NCBI GenBank assembly: GCA_963832445.1
Contig: CAWHUM010000018.1
Location: 204,451-268,450, forward strand
Origin: AWTP1-13 sp963832445
GTDB lineage: Bacteria > Pseudomonadota > Alphaproteobacteria > Rhizobiales > Hyphomicrobiaceae
Direction of reading: 5' to 3'
Length of the DNA: 64,000 nucleotides
Positions 42,959-51,943 of the stretch are shown one piece after another; position 1 is the stretch's first letter, and each line of letters starts with the position of its first letter. A program made the translations under genes and the position numbers. The notes under the pieces were generated by a model. The model did not search any database. It was not told the DNA's origin and worked only from the letters and a program-made list of their open reading frames with translations.

Positions 42959-43011
42959 TGTCACTTCGTGACAGGATTCGCGAAAGGACTTTCAGTGTAT
43001 GTCAAATGACA
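42959..43011. promoter_or_regulatory. two TGTCA palindromes in the divergent stress-gene intergenic region
   Basis: TGTCACTTCGTGACA (42959-42973) and TGTCAAATGACA (43000-43011) share the TGTCA/TGACA half site, with centres 40 bases apart (about four helical turns). They lie between the two divergent EcfG promoters and could bind a dimeric regulator. Confidence 0.5.
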
Positions 43012-43055
43012 CATTCCCGTGGACTAAACTGAAAGTCGATGGAGTTTCATATATC

Positions 43056-43081
43056 GGAACGGTTTGCACCTCCTAAGCGTT
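43056..43081 (+). promoter_or_regulatory. EcfG-type general-stress promoter before a PRC-barrel gene
   Basis: GGAAC at 43056-43060, 17 bases, then CGTT at 43078-43081, an exact consensus match. The ATG of the PRC-barrel gene is at 43116, so the leader would be about 28 bases. Confidence 0.8.
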
Positions 43082-43115
43082 GGTCAAACAAGTCCAAGAC
43101 GCACAGGAGGCTCTG

Positions 43116-43475
43116 ATGGCATCTGCCACGCAACATCCAAACCACCAGCTCATCTCAAGCGAAGATGTGGAAGGCAACGAAGTTTGCGACGCCGCAGGCA
43201 AGAACATTGGTCGAGTGGACCACCTGATGATCGACAAAGTATCCGGCCGCGTCGCCTACGCTGTGATCAGTTTCGGTGGCTTTTTAGGCCTCGGCCACAG
43301 CCACTACCCCGTGCCGTGGGGCGCGCTGAAGTACGACACCTCCCTAGGCGGCTTCCGCACCAACATAACGCAACAGCAACTCAGGGATGCTCCAGACTTC
43401 AGCGATGATTCCTGGGGAGACCGGAGCTGGGAAACCCGAACCCACCAGCACTATAACGCACCGCAATACTGGTAG
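43116..43475 (+). CDS. PRC-barrel domain protein
   Basis: The 119-residue protein has the PRC-barrel signature: EVCDAAGKNIGRVDHLMIDK, GRVAYAVISFGGFLGLGHSH and YPVPWGALKYDTSLGGFRTN. The C-terminal tail reads LRDAPDFSDDSWGDRSWETR. There is no signal peptide, so it is cytosolic. A CAGGAGG ribosome site precedes the ATG at 43116. A truncated paralogue survives at 30887-31041. Confidence 0.9.
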   Translation: MASATQHPNHQLISSEDVEGNEVCDAAGKNIGRVDHLMIDKVSGRVAYAVISFGGFLGLGHSHYPVPWGALKYDTSLGGFRTNITQQQLRDAPDFSDDSWGDRSWETRTHQHYNAPQYW

Positions 43476-43496
43476 AAGCGGAACCAAGAGAACCCA

Positions 43497-43522
43497 GGAA
43501 CTTTCGCACGGACATCGGGGTT
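43497..43522 (+). promoter_or_regulatory. EcfG-like promoter before the exported PRC-barrel gene
   Basis: GGAAC-N17-GGTT, with an exact -35 and one change at the first -10 base. It ends 64 bases before the ATG at 43587. Confidence 0.5.
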
Positions 43523-43536
43523 CAGCGTGGTAGATG

Positions 43537-43557
43537 CGGAACGCCTGAAGCGTTCCG
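43537..43557 (+). other. hairpin in the PRC-barrel mRNA leader
   Basis: CGGAACGC, a 5-base loop and GCGTTCCG form a perfect 8-bp stem just after the predicted transcript start. No T-run follows, so a terminator is unlikely. It may stabilise the leader. Confidence 0.4.
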
Positions 43558-43586
43558 ATAGAGCTCTCACGAAAGGGACAACGATA

Positions 43587-44015
43587 ATGCTTAAGACGGT
43601 AACTCTCGTGTCCACTCTCCTGCTAGCAGCTTCTCCGCTTGCGCTCGCGCAAGCGACAAGCCCACCTGCATCACCGACGCCGCCGGCGGCGACGACTCCA
43701 AGCGGTCAGCCGATGTGGTACTCCCATCAGGCTGACGAGATGCGCGCCAGCAAGCTGATTGGCACGTCTGTCGTGAACACCGCCAACGAGACGGTCGGCG
43801 ACGTCAACGAGATCGTGCTCGGCAAGGACGGCAAAGTCGCAGCCGTCATCATCGGCGTCGGCGGTTTCCTGGGCATGGGCGAGCGCGAGGTCGCCTTGAG
43901 CTTCAACTCACTGCAGATGCGCCGAGACCAAAGGGACAACCTCGTGCTGGTTATCAACGCGACGAAGGACGGGCTCAAGAGCGCCCCGCAATGGCGCTGG
44001 GATACGAGAAACTAA
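43587..44015 (+). CDS. exported PRC-barrel domain protein
   Basis: The 142-residue protein has a signal peptide (MLKTVTLVSTLLLAASPLAL, cleaved near AQA), a Pro/Thr/Ser linker and a PRC-barrel (ASKLIGTSVVNTANETVGDV, KVAAVIIGVGGFLGMGEREV). It is periplasmic. The barrel is closely related to the one in the chimeric ORF at 38792-39412. Confidence 0.88.
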   Translation: MLKTVTLVSTLLLAASPLALAQATSPPASPTPPAATTPSGQPMWYSHQADEMRASKLIGTSVVNTANETVGDVNEIVLGKDGKVAAVIIGVGGFLGMGEREVALSFNSLQMRRDQRDNLVLVINATKDGLKSAPQWRWDTRN

Positions 44016-44024
44016 GGTCATAGT

Positions 44025-44067
44025 GCTCAGAGGCGAAGACGACCTCAATCGACCTTCGCCTCTGAGC
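44025..44067 (+). terminator. hairpin after the PRC-barrel gene, possible terminator
   Basis: GCTCAGAGGCGAAG (44025-44038) and CTTCGCCTCTGAGC (44054-44067) form a perfect 14-bp stem with a 15-base loop, 10 bases after the stop. There is no T-tract, so termination strength is uncertain. Confidence 0.55.
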
Positions 44068-44440
44068 AGACGAGTGTCGGCAAGATCGGAAATCGTCGAC
44101 ATGGAGCACGACAGTACAAGCAGCGAAGGTCGATCAGCCCCAGCGTCACCCCAAGCGCCGCACCCAGCAATCCACCAGGCGCGGCGCTCAAATTCTCACT
44201 CTGTTGGAAGCGACAAGTCGTGTTGACCGCAGGCAACAGCGCCGCCCGTTGGCGCAAGGGGGGCTTCGGCGCAAACTTGTCATTGAGGCCGGGCTGGCGT
44301 GGCCTTGATTAACTGCGGCCACCTCCTGGGCGCAGTTGCTTCTGAATTTGGCATGCGATCTGCCCTGGTTTTTCGATGTTCCCCCGGTCCAACGACGGCG
44401 CAGTAGGGAGTTCAATTGAAGCTTGTGCCAAGAAGTCAAG
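44068..44440. other. intergenic region, no gene seen
   Basis: Short frames exist but none has a ribosome site or recognisable family pattern. The region separates the stress block from the receiver-kinase operon. Confidence 0.45.
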
Positions 44441-44812
44441 TTAGCGCAGCACACCTGCCACGACCTCGACGACGCGTTCCTTGTCCGCGAGCTTGGTCAA
44501 TACAGGTGCGTTAGGCCACTTCAGCAAGATGTCGGCTCGCGCGTCGCCGGTGTAAAAGACAAAGGGAATGCGCCTGTCTGAGAGGCGTTTGCAAACAGCC
44601 GAGCAGTCATCGCCGCGGCCGAGATTGATGTCCACGACGGCCGCCGACAGATCAGGCAAGCTGATCATCCGCAAGGCTTCCCTGCTGTCTGCAGCGGACA
44701 TGATGCTTGCTCCAGCGGCGCTGAATGCCGCGTGAACCTCCAGCGCGATCAATGGTTCATCCTCGACGATCAGGATGGACCGACCAGCAAGCGCTCTGTT
44801 AGGCAGATGCAC
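44441..44812 (-). CDS. single-domain response regulator
   Basis: The 123-residue protein is a stand-alone receiver: RSILIVEDEPLIALEVHAAF with the acidic pair, phospho-Asp in AAVVDINLGRGDDC, Thr/Ser in FVFYTGDARADI and Lys in PVLTKLADKERVVE. No output domain is present. Its start overlaps the 3' end of the HWE kinase gene by 14 bases, so it is the natural partner. Confidence 0.88.
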   Translation of the reverse strand: MHLPNRALAGRSILIVEDEPLIALEVHAAFSAAGASIMSAADSREALRMISLPDLSAAVVDINLGRGDDCSAVCKRLSDRRIPFVFYTGDARADILLKWPNAPVLTKLADKERVVEVVAGVLR

Positions 44813-47063
44813 TCGCGCCTCCCGCTAGCAAAGTGTTCCGTTCGTCTGCCATCACGGCGTCGAGCGAACCATTGAGTTCGTAGCTCAGGCCGCCGACCGC
44901 AAAATCGATGCGCGGCGGCACCTCAAAGTACTCGGCCATCACCTGTTCGAGCACAGCACTTCCGAACCCTCTTTGCGTGGGCTGCGACACCGCCGGTCCG
45001 CCCCGCTCCTGCCAGCGAAAGGTGAAGTGGTCCGAGCCGTTCGATTTCAGCATGGACCAGCTGATATGGACGCGGCCGGTTGGGTTTGAGAGGGCACCAT
45101 ATTTTGCGGCGTTGGTTGCAAGCTCATGCAATGCGAGCGCAAAGTTCTGGGCCGCCTTCGCAGTTCAACACCAGAGGTGGTCCTTCGATCTGCACACGAT
45201 CGGCGAAGGGCATCATTTCGGTGCGCACGACTTCGGTGAGGTCGGCGCCTTGCCAGTCCTTGTCGATCAGCATCACATGGGTTTGAGCGAGCGAGCGCAG
45301 CCGGCTGAGAACGGCCGACTCGGCATCCTTGACGGTCTGCTTGCCGGCAAAGCTGCGCGCAACAACGGCCAGCACCACGGCGAACAAGTTCTTCGTGCGA
45401 TGCTGGATTTCATGTGTGAGCAGTTCCTGCCGGGCGAGCAATCTGCTTGCGCTCGGTGATGTCGCGGGCGATCTTGGACGCTCCAATCACCTTGCCCGCC
45501 GCATCCTTCACTGGCGATACGGCCAGCGATATGTCGACCAGACTTCCATCCTTGCGTCGGCGAACGGTCTCATAGTGATCGACGCGTTCACCGCGTCGGA
45601 TACGCTCGAGGATTCCGGGCTCCTCGTCACGACGCTCAGGGGGGATGAGGATCGTGATTGGCGCGCCGATCATTTCCTCGGCCGTATAGCCGAAGACTCG
45701 CTCCGCCCCGCGGTTCCAGCTGGTGACGACGCCGTTGAGGTCCTTGCTTACAATCGCATCGTCTGAAGTTTCGACGATGGAGGCCAAGAGGCGAGCAGCG
45801 TGGTCGGCCTTCTTCAGCTCGGTGATGTCCCGAGTGAAGCAGCGTGTATGGACAAAGCGTCCCTTGTCCCAAAGAACGCTTGAGGCAATCAACACATCCC
45901 GCACTGAGCCGTCTTTGCAGCGCAGCTGAGCTTCGTAGTTGTGCAACACCTCGCCATCCGACACGCGCTTGAGAATGTCGGCGGCGGCTTCCCGGCTGGC
46001 GTGGATCTCTGAAATGTGGCGCCCGACGTACTCATCCAGGTCGTACCCGAGCATTTCCAGTTCGCGACGGTTGGCCTTGAGTATGACGCCATCTGGACCA
46101 AGCCGGTGCAGGGCAACCGGCGCGTTCTCGAAGAAGTCGGAAAGCTCTTCCTCGGCGCGGCGACGCGCATCCTCGGCGCGCATGCGTTCCACGCTGAAGC
46201 CGAGCTGACGAGCGATGGCGACGGCAAGATCGACCTCAGGATCGTCGAAGACGTGCCGAGCGTCGTAGTAGGTCATGAACTTGCCGACGAGTTGACCCTT
46301 CGCGACAAGGGGAATGAACGCAAGTGCGCCGATGCCCTCCGCTTTGACGATCGCCTTGAGGGCCTCCGGAATGTCCGCGCTCTCGATATCCTCGATACAA
46401 ATTGGCTGCGGATCTCTGGTATCGCGCGCCCATGGCGAGTGCCCTTCAACCGCCTGCCGATAGCCGTCGGACAATCCGCGCCAAGCCGCAAACTTCATTA
46501 TCCCGGCGTCATCAAACAGCAGTATCGAGGCGCGCTGGCAACCCAAGGCCCGACCGATTGCATCCAAGGCTGCATCGAAGACATCACCCAGGGCCTCAGC
46601 GCGGAACAATCTGTCGGTGAATTGATACAGGGCAGCCTGCCCCTCCATCTGTCGGGCCAACAACCTCTCGGCGCGCTTGTGCTCGGAAATATCCACCAGC
46701 ATGTTGACGGCGCCGGTCATTGCCCCCGACGCATCGAAGAGCGGCGTGGGATAGGGGACGAAGGGAACTCGCGTACCATCAGGCTGCTCGGCAATCGCCT
46801 CCAACGCCGCGGATCGCGCGCCGTTGCTTGAGGGCCATCGCCATCGGACACTCATCATGGGGCAGCGGCTGGCCGTCAGACCGGTAGAGCTTCCAGGATC
46901 CACAGAACTCGCTCTTGCCCAATTCCGGGCGGCACCCCCAAAGCTTCGCCGCGGCTTCGTTGTAGAAGGTGATGCGCCCGTCGGCGTCCGTGGTGTAGAC
47001 GGCGGCCGGCAAGGCATGGAGAAGCTGACAGAACTGTTGCTCGGCTTGCAGCTCTCCGTTCAT
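44799..47063 (-). pseudogene. PAS-GAF-PAS-PAS HWE sensor histidine kinase (three frameshifts)
   Basis: Order of domains: PAS (LLHALPAAVYTTDADGRITF), GAF (LGCQRASILLFDDAGIMKFA), PAS (FFENAPVALHRLGPDGVILK), PAS (RVFGYTAEEMIGAPITILIP), then the HWE phospho-acceptor EIQHRTKNLFAVV and N box LHELATNAAKYGALSNPTGR. Single-base shifts are inferred near 46805, 45440 and 45165, each restoring family sequence. The first PAS and kinase core are paralogous to the gene at 34005-35433. It is flanked by a HATPase gene (4-base overlap) and a receiver gene. Confidence 0.82.
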
Positions 47064-47689
47064 GCGCTGACCGGCGCCCTTCGCTTTGCTGGAGTTTGGG
47101 AGATCGCCGTCGGCTGGACCATTTCGGGTGTCGGCAGCCTTGACCTCGCGTGCGTCGAGCGGAAGCTCGCAACGCCTACATGCAGTCCCAGGCTCGTTGA
47201 CTTGAACGCCAAGGTCGCTTCGAGCCTTTGGCTCAATGCGCGCATGACCCGAAAGCCGGTAGCGCCGTCCGTCGCCGGATCAAAGTCCTCGGGCAAGCCG
47301 ACACCATCGTCGGCCACCTCAACTGCAATCACGCCTTCGGAATCTTGGCTGCACGCCACAGCGATCCTGCCCGGAATACCGGTTGGATGGGCGTACTTGA
47401 TCGCGTTGGTGACGGCCTCCCTGACGATAAGCGTGACCAGAGTGGCCTTGTCGGAGCGCAGCACACAGTTGTCCGCCGCGGTCCGGAGGAATTCCAGGCG
47501 GCCATTGTACTGAAGGGTGGCGAGGAGCTCGGAGCACGTGTCATCCAATGATGCCGCGAGGTTCACCACCGCGTGGTGCTCGGATGCGAGGATTGCCCCG
47601 TCGATTGCTTCCCTTGGTGTTGTGCCACCATTTCTACACAAACGGGCTTTGCTTCGCGCTGAAGACTGACGCATGACATAGTTCTCCAA
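47060..47689 (-). CDS. HATPase-only sensor kinase-like protein
   Basis: The 209-residue protein has an HATPase fold with N box LIVREAVTNAIKYAHPTGIP and G1 VEVADDGVGLPEDFDPATDG, but no recognisable phospho-acceptor histidine region or sensor domain. It overlaps the HWE kinase start by 4 bases (ATGA). It may act as an anti-sigma-like or accessory ATPase of the same signalling unit. A few codons at the start are uncertain. Confidence 0.75.
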   Translation of the reverse strand: MENYVMRQSSARSKARLCRNGGTTPREAIDGAILASEHHAVVNLAASLDDTCSELLATLQYNGRLEFLRTAADNCVLRSDKATLVTLIVREAVTNAIKYAHPTGIPGRIAVACSQDSEGVIAVEVADDGVGLPEDFDPATDGATGFRVMRALSQRLEATLAFKSTSLGLHVGVASFRSTHARSRLPTPEMVQPTAISQTPAKRRAPVSA

Positions 47690-47895
47690 GTGGGAACTAC
47701 ATGAGGCATATAGATCAAAGGACCTGAAGCCAAGTCATTTCTTTATGTATACTATGATTAGACGATGTGTTATTTGAAATATGAGACCTATACTAGATTA
47801 CATGCTTGCCAACTTTTGCGAATTCGGCCCCGAACGTGGCGAAGCAGCTTCACAACCATAAAGCACCCATGACACTTTTTTCTGCTAATGAGTAA

Positions 47896-47923
47896 TTGAC
47901 ATCGTCGATGTAAGACATATATT
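47896..47923 (+). promoter_or_regulatory. sigma-70-type promoter with internal palindrome
   Basis: TTGACA (47896-47901), 16 bases, TATATT (47918-47923). A perfect palindrome ACATCG-T-CGATGT (47899-47911) lies between the boxes and overlaps the -35, the place where an autorepressor would bind. The gene at 47959 follows after 35 bases, with an AGGAGG ribosome site. Confidence 0.6.
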
Positions 47924-47958
47924 CTTGTCACTATCGCCAGAAGCAGTAGGAGGCAGGC

Positions 47959-48204
47959 ATGCCCGAGCTCACCAGAGGAGAGCGACTTCAAATCATGCTC
48001 ACAAAGGCGGAATTGCGGGCTCTGGATGATTGGCGGTTCACGAAAAGGATGCCGAGCCGGGCTTCAGCCATACGCGAGCTGTTGAAGCGAGGCTTGGCGG
48101 CCGAGGGATTTGCCCTCGCTGACGAAGACTCGAGGTCACGAGACTTCGGGCTGATCGATGCGCAAGAGGCGCCAGTCAACACTCAACGAAAGAGAGCCGG
48201 TTAG
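47959..48204 (+). CDS. ribbon-helix-helix-like small regulator
   Basis: The 81-residue protein reads TRGERLQIMLTKAELRALDD and WRFTKRMPSRASAIRELLKR, consistent with a ribbon-helix-helix fold (a beta strand, then two helices). The C-terminus is polar. It lies in AT-rich DNA at the left edge of the relaxase region and may repress its own promoter. Confidence 0.65.
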   Translation: MPELTRGERLQIMLTKAELRALDDWRFTKRMPSRASAIRELLKRGLAAEGFALADEDSRSRDFGLIDAQEAPVNTQRKRAG

Positions 48205-48446
48205 GCACCCGGCGCGCGTGATTGAGCAGGTCTTGGCGTGTACTACGCTATGGGGCGCCGAAATGCGCCAAGAGCGAAGCTGCGCGAGCCCAAGCACCAC
48301 GATATTGCCTTGTCACCCCGGCTACCCATCCGTGTCAGGAGGGCAACCAGTGCACGTCGCTTGCTGCGCTGCATGAGTCCGTCCGTGGCGCTCTTTCCCA
48401 TTGGTCATACAGCGGGTTTGCGTCAGCTAACGAGGGTCAACTTGAC

Positions 48447-50564
48447 TCACAAAGACCGCGACAGGCCGCGGCCTCGCTGAAGACCGAGCTGCCATGAGAC
48501 GCCCATGCCGCGGACGAGGCCGGCGACCTCGCGGCCTCGGAAACGCTCCAGGATGTCCCGCCATCGGACCAGGGTGAACTGCTGCTCGTTGGCGATGACG
48601 GCAAACCGACCGCTGGTCAGCGTGACGGTTCCCCGGTAGATGCCCCGGATGGTGGTGCCGTCGCGCGCCGGGACATAGGCCAGGCCGCTGACGCTTTTGG
48701 CCTCGAGCTCTTTGCCGGCTCGGTCGAGCTCACGACGCTGCAGGGTTGCGAGCAGGTCGGGCTGGTAGCGCATGGCGCCGTCCTGGGCCCGATAGGCGAG
48801 CTTGCGCGCGATCAGGGTCTCGTTGCGCCGCTCCAGGGCCTTCTCGACCTGTCGCCCGAAACCCATGGGCGCCGTCTCGACCGGATGCCGGCCGACCAGC
48901 TGGCGGTCGAGCCAGGTGGCGGCATCGGCGGTGATCTGCCGGTCAAGGTCCACGGCGGAGTGAACCTCGACCACAAGCTTGCGAGCGTGCTGCTTGTCGT
49001 AGGCCGCCGCCTGCTCCAGGAAGTCCTTGGGGATTTCCCAGTGGTCGGCGTCCAGCCGCTCGACGATCCCCGCCCGGCGCAGGGCTTCGAGGCGCCGGAC
49101 GTGGGCCTCAACATGGCCCTCGACGTCGCCGCCGGGAATGCGCTGGGTCAGCCTGGCGATCTCGGCGTGCTGGCGCGGCTCGTAGAACCCGTCGTTGCGG
49201 GCGGCGAACGTGGCGATGGTCTTGTCCACCGACCGTGCCGAAGGCTCCCGGCCGACGGTGAGGATGGCGCCGATGCCGGGCATCCTCGGGCAGCAGCGCT
49301 GCGTCGAGCTCGAGGTAGTGCACGCGGCGCGTCGACCCCGTCGATGACCAGGTAGGCCTTGTCGGTCAGCCCATCGCCGGCGAGGCCCTTGCCCTTGAGA
49401 TGGCCGGTAATGGGCGATCGCGGCACCTCCCGGTGGATCATGAACTGCGACACACCTCGCTCGGCAGCCTCCTCGCCGAGCGCCTTGTGCATGAGGTTGA
49501 TGGTGTCGATGCGCTGGCCCAGCTGCTTGAGGCTGCGCTCGAGCCTGGGTGACAGCTCCCAGACCCCAGGCTCGACCGGCTCGGCCAGCTCCATGGCCTC
49601 CAGTTTCTGCAGCCGGGCGATCAGCAGGTGGCGGTTGGCGCGGACCGAGATAGCTCTGGCCCGGGCTGATGCGCAGATCGATCTTGCCGTCATCGGCCTC
49701 GTTCAGGAGCGTCCGGTCGAGCCGCGTGAAGCGGTCGTGGTCCACCTCGCGGCTCAGTTTCTGCTGCACCTCCAACTCGGTTTGCCGCCCGAGCTGGCGG
49801 GTGACGAGATCGCTCGCCCGGGCCCGGATGCCGTGGGCGATGTAGTCGCCGGCGATGTAGAGGATCTTGCCCTCATCGGTGACGCCGCGGACAACGACAT
49901 GGGTGTGCGGCTGCCCGGTGTTGAAGTGGTCGACCGCCACCCAATCGAGCGTGGTGTCGAGGTCCTGCTCCATCTGTCGCATGAGATCGCGGGTGAAGGA
50001 CTTGAGGTCCCCGAGCTCGACGCCGTCCTCGGCGGCCACGATGAACCGGAACTGGTGGCGGTCCTCCAGCCCGCGATCGATGAAGGCCCTGGTGTCGGCG
50101 CGATCGTCCTCGCCTGAGTAGGCCTGGCCGTGCTCACCGTCGGTCGTGACGCCCTCGCGCTGCAGATAGCGCAGGTGGGCGGCGATGGCCTGGCTCTCCA
50201 CGCCCTTGAGCTTGACCACCCGCGCCTTGACCACGACCCGGCGGGCCCGGTAGCGCATGCCGCCGGTCCAGGGCTCGCCGGACGCGGACTCCCAGCCGCC
50301 GTGGCCTTCGAGCGACGCTGCAGCCTCGCGTCCCCGGCCGCGGGCGTTGAAGCGGCCGCTCGGCTTTCGTGTCCCTGATCGGCCAACGCGGCGGGGATCG
50401 CCGCCCTGCTCGGCGACGGCGCGGAGGACCTCGCCAATGAACGTTCGCGGCCGCGTTCGGGATTGGCCGCGCGGTTTTCCAGGTCGAGGTTTGAATTCGA
50501 AGAGGTCGTCCTCGGACATGCCATCGAATTGGAATGTCGACGGCTGAAATACAAGGGTGCACAA
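48447..50564 (-). pseudogene. VirD2-like relaxase with DUF3363 domain (three frameshifts)
   Basis: The 5' part has RFIVAAEDGVELGDLKSFTR and the relaxase motif WVAVDHFNTGQPHTHVVVRG (H-x-H metal site), and continues RHLLIARLQKLEAMELAEPV, HLKGKGLAGDGLTDKAYLVI, then a DUF3363-type tail (PGIGAILTVGREPSARSVDK, DGTTIRGIYRGTVTLTSGRF). Single-base shifts near 49665, 49332 and 49285 move the frame and back. It would nick the origin of transfer of a mobilisable element. No type IV secretion genes are in the window. The start is given at the first in-frame codon; a start near MSEDDLFEF (about 50519) is likely. Confidence 0.8.
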
Positions 50565-50930
50565 CCGCCATTGATATAATGCGTTGAGGCGCCGAAGTAA
50601 TTTCTATGGGTGGAGTCAGTTTGGCGTCATCCGATTGCCGATTGCGCGACCCAGTCGTCGTAAAAAGCCATGTGCAGACAACAACTTACCCTTGTTTGTG
50701 GCGAAACGCGAGTTTCGCTTTATCTTGCTCTCACGCTTCTCATTTCAAAATCTTCCCGCAACTTCCCGGAAATGCACAGATCTGCACGGAATTACACTCT
50801 ACAAAAAATTCTCAATTCAGCGTCTCAAGGCGTCTCATAATGTCTCCCATTCATTTCACGGCCATTTTTCGATCACATATTTTCGGGACTAAGAATAGAG
50901 GTAAATAGGGGGTCCGCGAAGGAACACGCC
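50565..50930. other. AT-rich, repeat-bearing region upstream of the relaxase (possible oriT)
   Basis: The stretch is much more AT-rich than the window and has no convincing gene. It holds an inverted repeat GCGAAAC/GTTTCGC (50701-50718), tandem CTTCCCG (50752-50758 and 50762-50768), TGCAC repeats around AGATCT (50773-50787) and tandem GCGTCTCA (50820-50827 and 50830-50837). Such a mix directly upstream of a relaxase gene is typical of transfer origins. Confidence 0.45.
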
Positions 50931-51185
50931 ATGTCCGTTCCACGAACTCTGTACGTGGTGGTCGGGGCGATAGCGGCACCTGTTGGCGTGTGCGTAGGCG
51001 CGATGGCGCCGGTCGCAGGAATACTGGCCGGAACGATCGCGGTCGCCCTCGTGATGCTCGTGACCACGGCCGGCGTACTGCTCGCCGCCGATTGGCGGGC
51101 GGACCAGCAGAGCCGCCAGGCCTGGGCTGAAGTCGCGCCGGCGTTGGCTGAATGGAATCCCATCGTCCGCAAGGAAGCGGAGTGA
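50931..51185 (+). CDS. small membrane protein
   Basis: The 84-residue protein has two hydrophobic segments (TLYVVVGAIAAPVGVCVGAM, GTIAVALVMLVTTAGVLLAA) and a polar tail with DWRADQQSRQAWAE. I do not recognise a family. It is divergent from the relaxase gene. Confidence 0.5.
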   Translation: MSVPRTLYVVVGAIAAPVGVCVGAMAPVAGILAGTIAVALVMLVTTAGVLLAADWRADQQSRQAWAEVAPALAEWNPIVRKEAE

Positions 51186-51745
51186 TATCGAGACGCGATA
51201 CCTGCCTGCGGTCGCCGACGATGGGTTGCGCGAGCTCTTTCGCGCCCATCGCTTTCTGCCGCCGCAGCAGCGGCCGTCATGGAACTGCCGGTCGCGCGCT
51301 CGGCTTTCCCGGCCGCACCAACGCAGTCGTTCCCAACGCGGAACGCCTTGCCAGACTGCGCAGGGGAGCCGAGTCTGACGGCGAGAACGATGCGCGTGCG
51401 GTGCTCAGGGACGACCCCATTGATCAAGCGACGCTGGGAGCATCAAGGGCAAGGCCAGCCAAGAGCGTGACCTTGGTAGCTGCGCCGACGAGCGGGCCGG
51501 TGGCTACTGTGCCGTCGACGGGACTCGGGTACGGCTCGCGGTCAACGCTGGTCCGAACTGGCTGGCGTCGGATTGGGCTCTGGCAACGCCACGCCATGCG
51601 GCCGAGGTTGTCGTCCTTTCCAGTTGCCGCGACGCGCAGCACACGCGGCCTGCGGAGGCCGCAACGGAAACGGTTTGCGCCACCGGCACCGAGCCGCCCA
51701 ACTGCCGCGGGCCTCCGTCACTCGAACAGCGTCGGCTGACACGCC
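51186..51745. other. region with no supported gene
   Basis: Several GC-rich frames overlap on both strands, but none shows a ribosome site, a family motif or protein-like composition. It may be degenerate coding sequence. Confidence 0.4.
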
Positions 51746-51943
51746 GTGTCGCGACCAAGGCCGGGCGCGCGGCACCAGCGCGCGAAGGCGTCACCGGATG
51801 GCGATCTCGTGGTGCTCGACAACCTCGGGCAACCGGTGCCCGTTTGCGCAGCCGAGGTGGACGCGATCGAGACGTATCTCGGCGACGTCCTGGAGGAGCT
51901 GTTTGCGTCGTCGAAGGCCGGCTCGGAGGCTGAGCGCACCTGA
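51746..51943 (+). CDS. small hypothetical protein
   Basis: The C-terminal 45 residues (DGDLVVLDNLGQPVPVCAAE, VDAIETYLGDVLEELFASSK) look like a real protein, with a beta hairpin and a long acidic helix. The first 15 residues are Arg-rich and the true start is unclear. It may be the 3' part of a longer gene. Confidence 0.4.
   Translation: MSRPRPGARHQRAKASPDGDLVVLDNLGQPVPVCAAEVDAIETYLGDVLEELFASSKAGSEAERT

Noticed and set aside
50873..51427. A 184-residue minus-strand frame across the small membrane-protein gene
   Set aside because: It is Ala/Arg/Thr-rich and low complexity, antisense to a more protein-like plus-strand frame.
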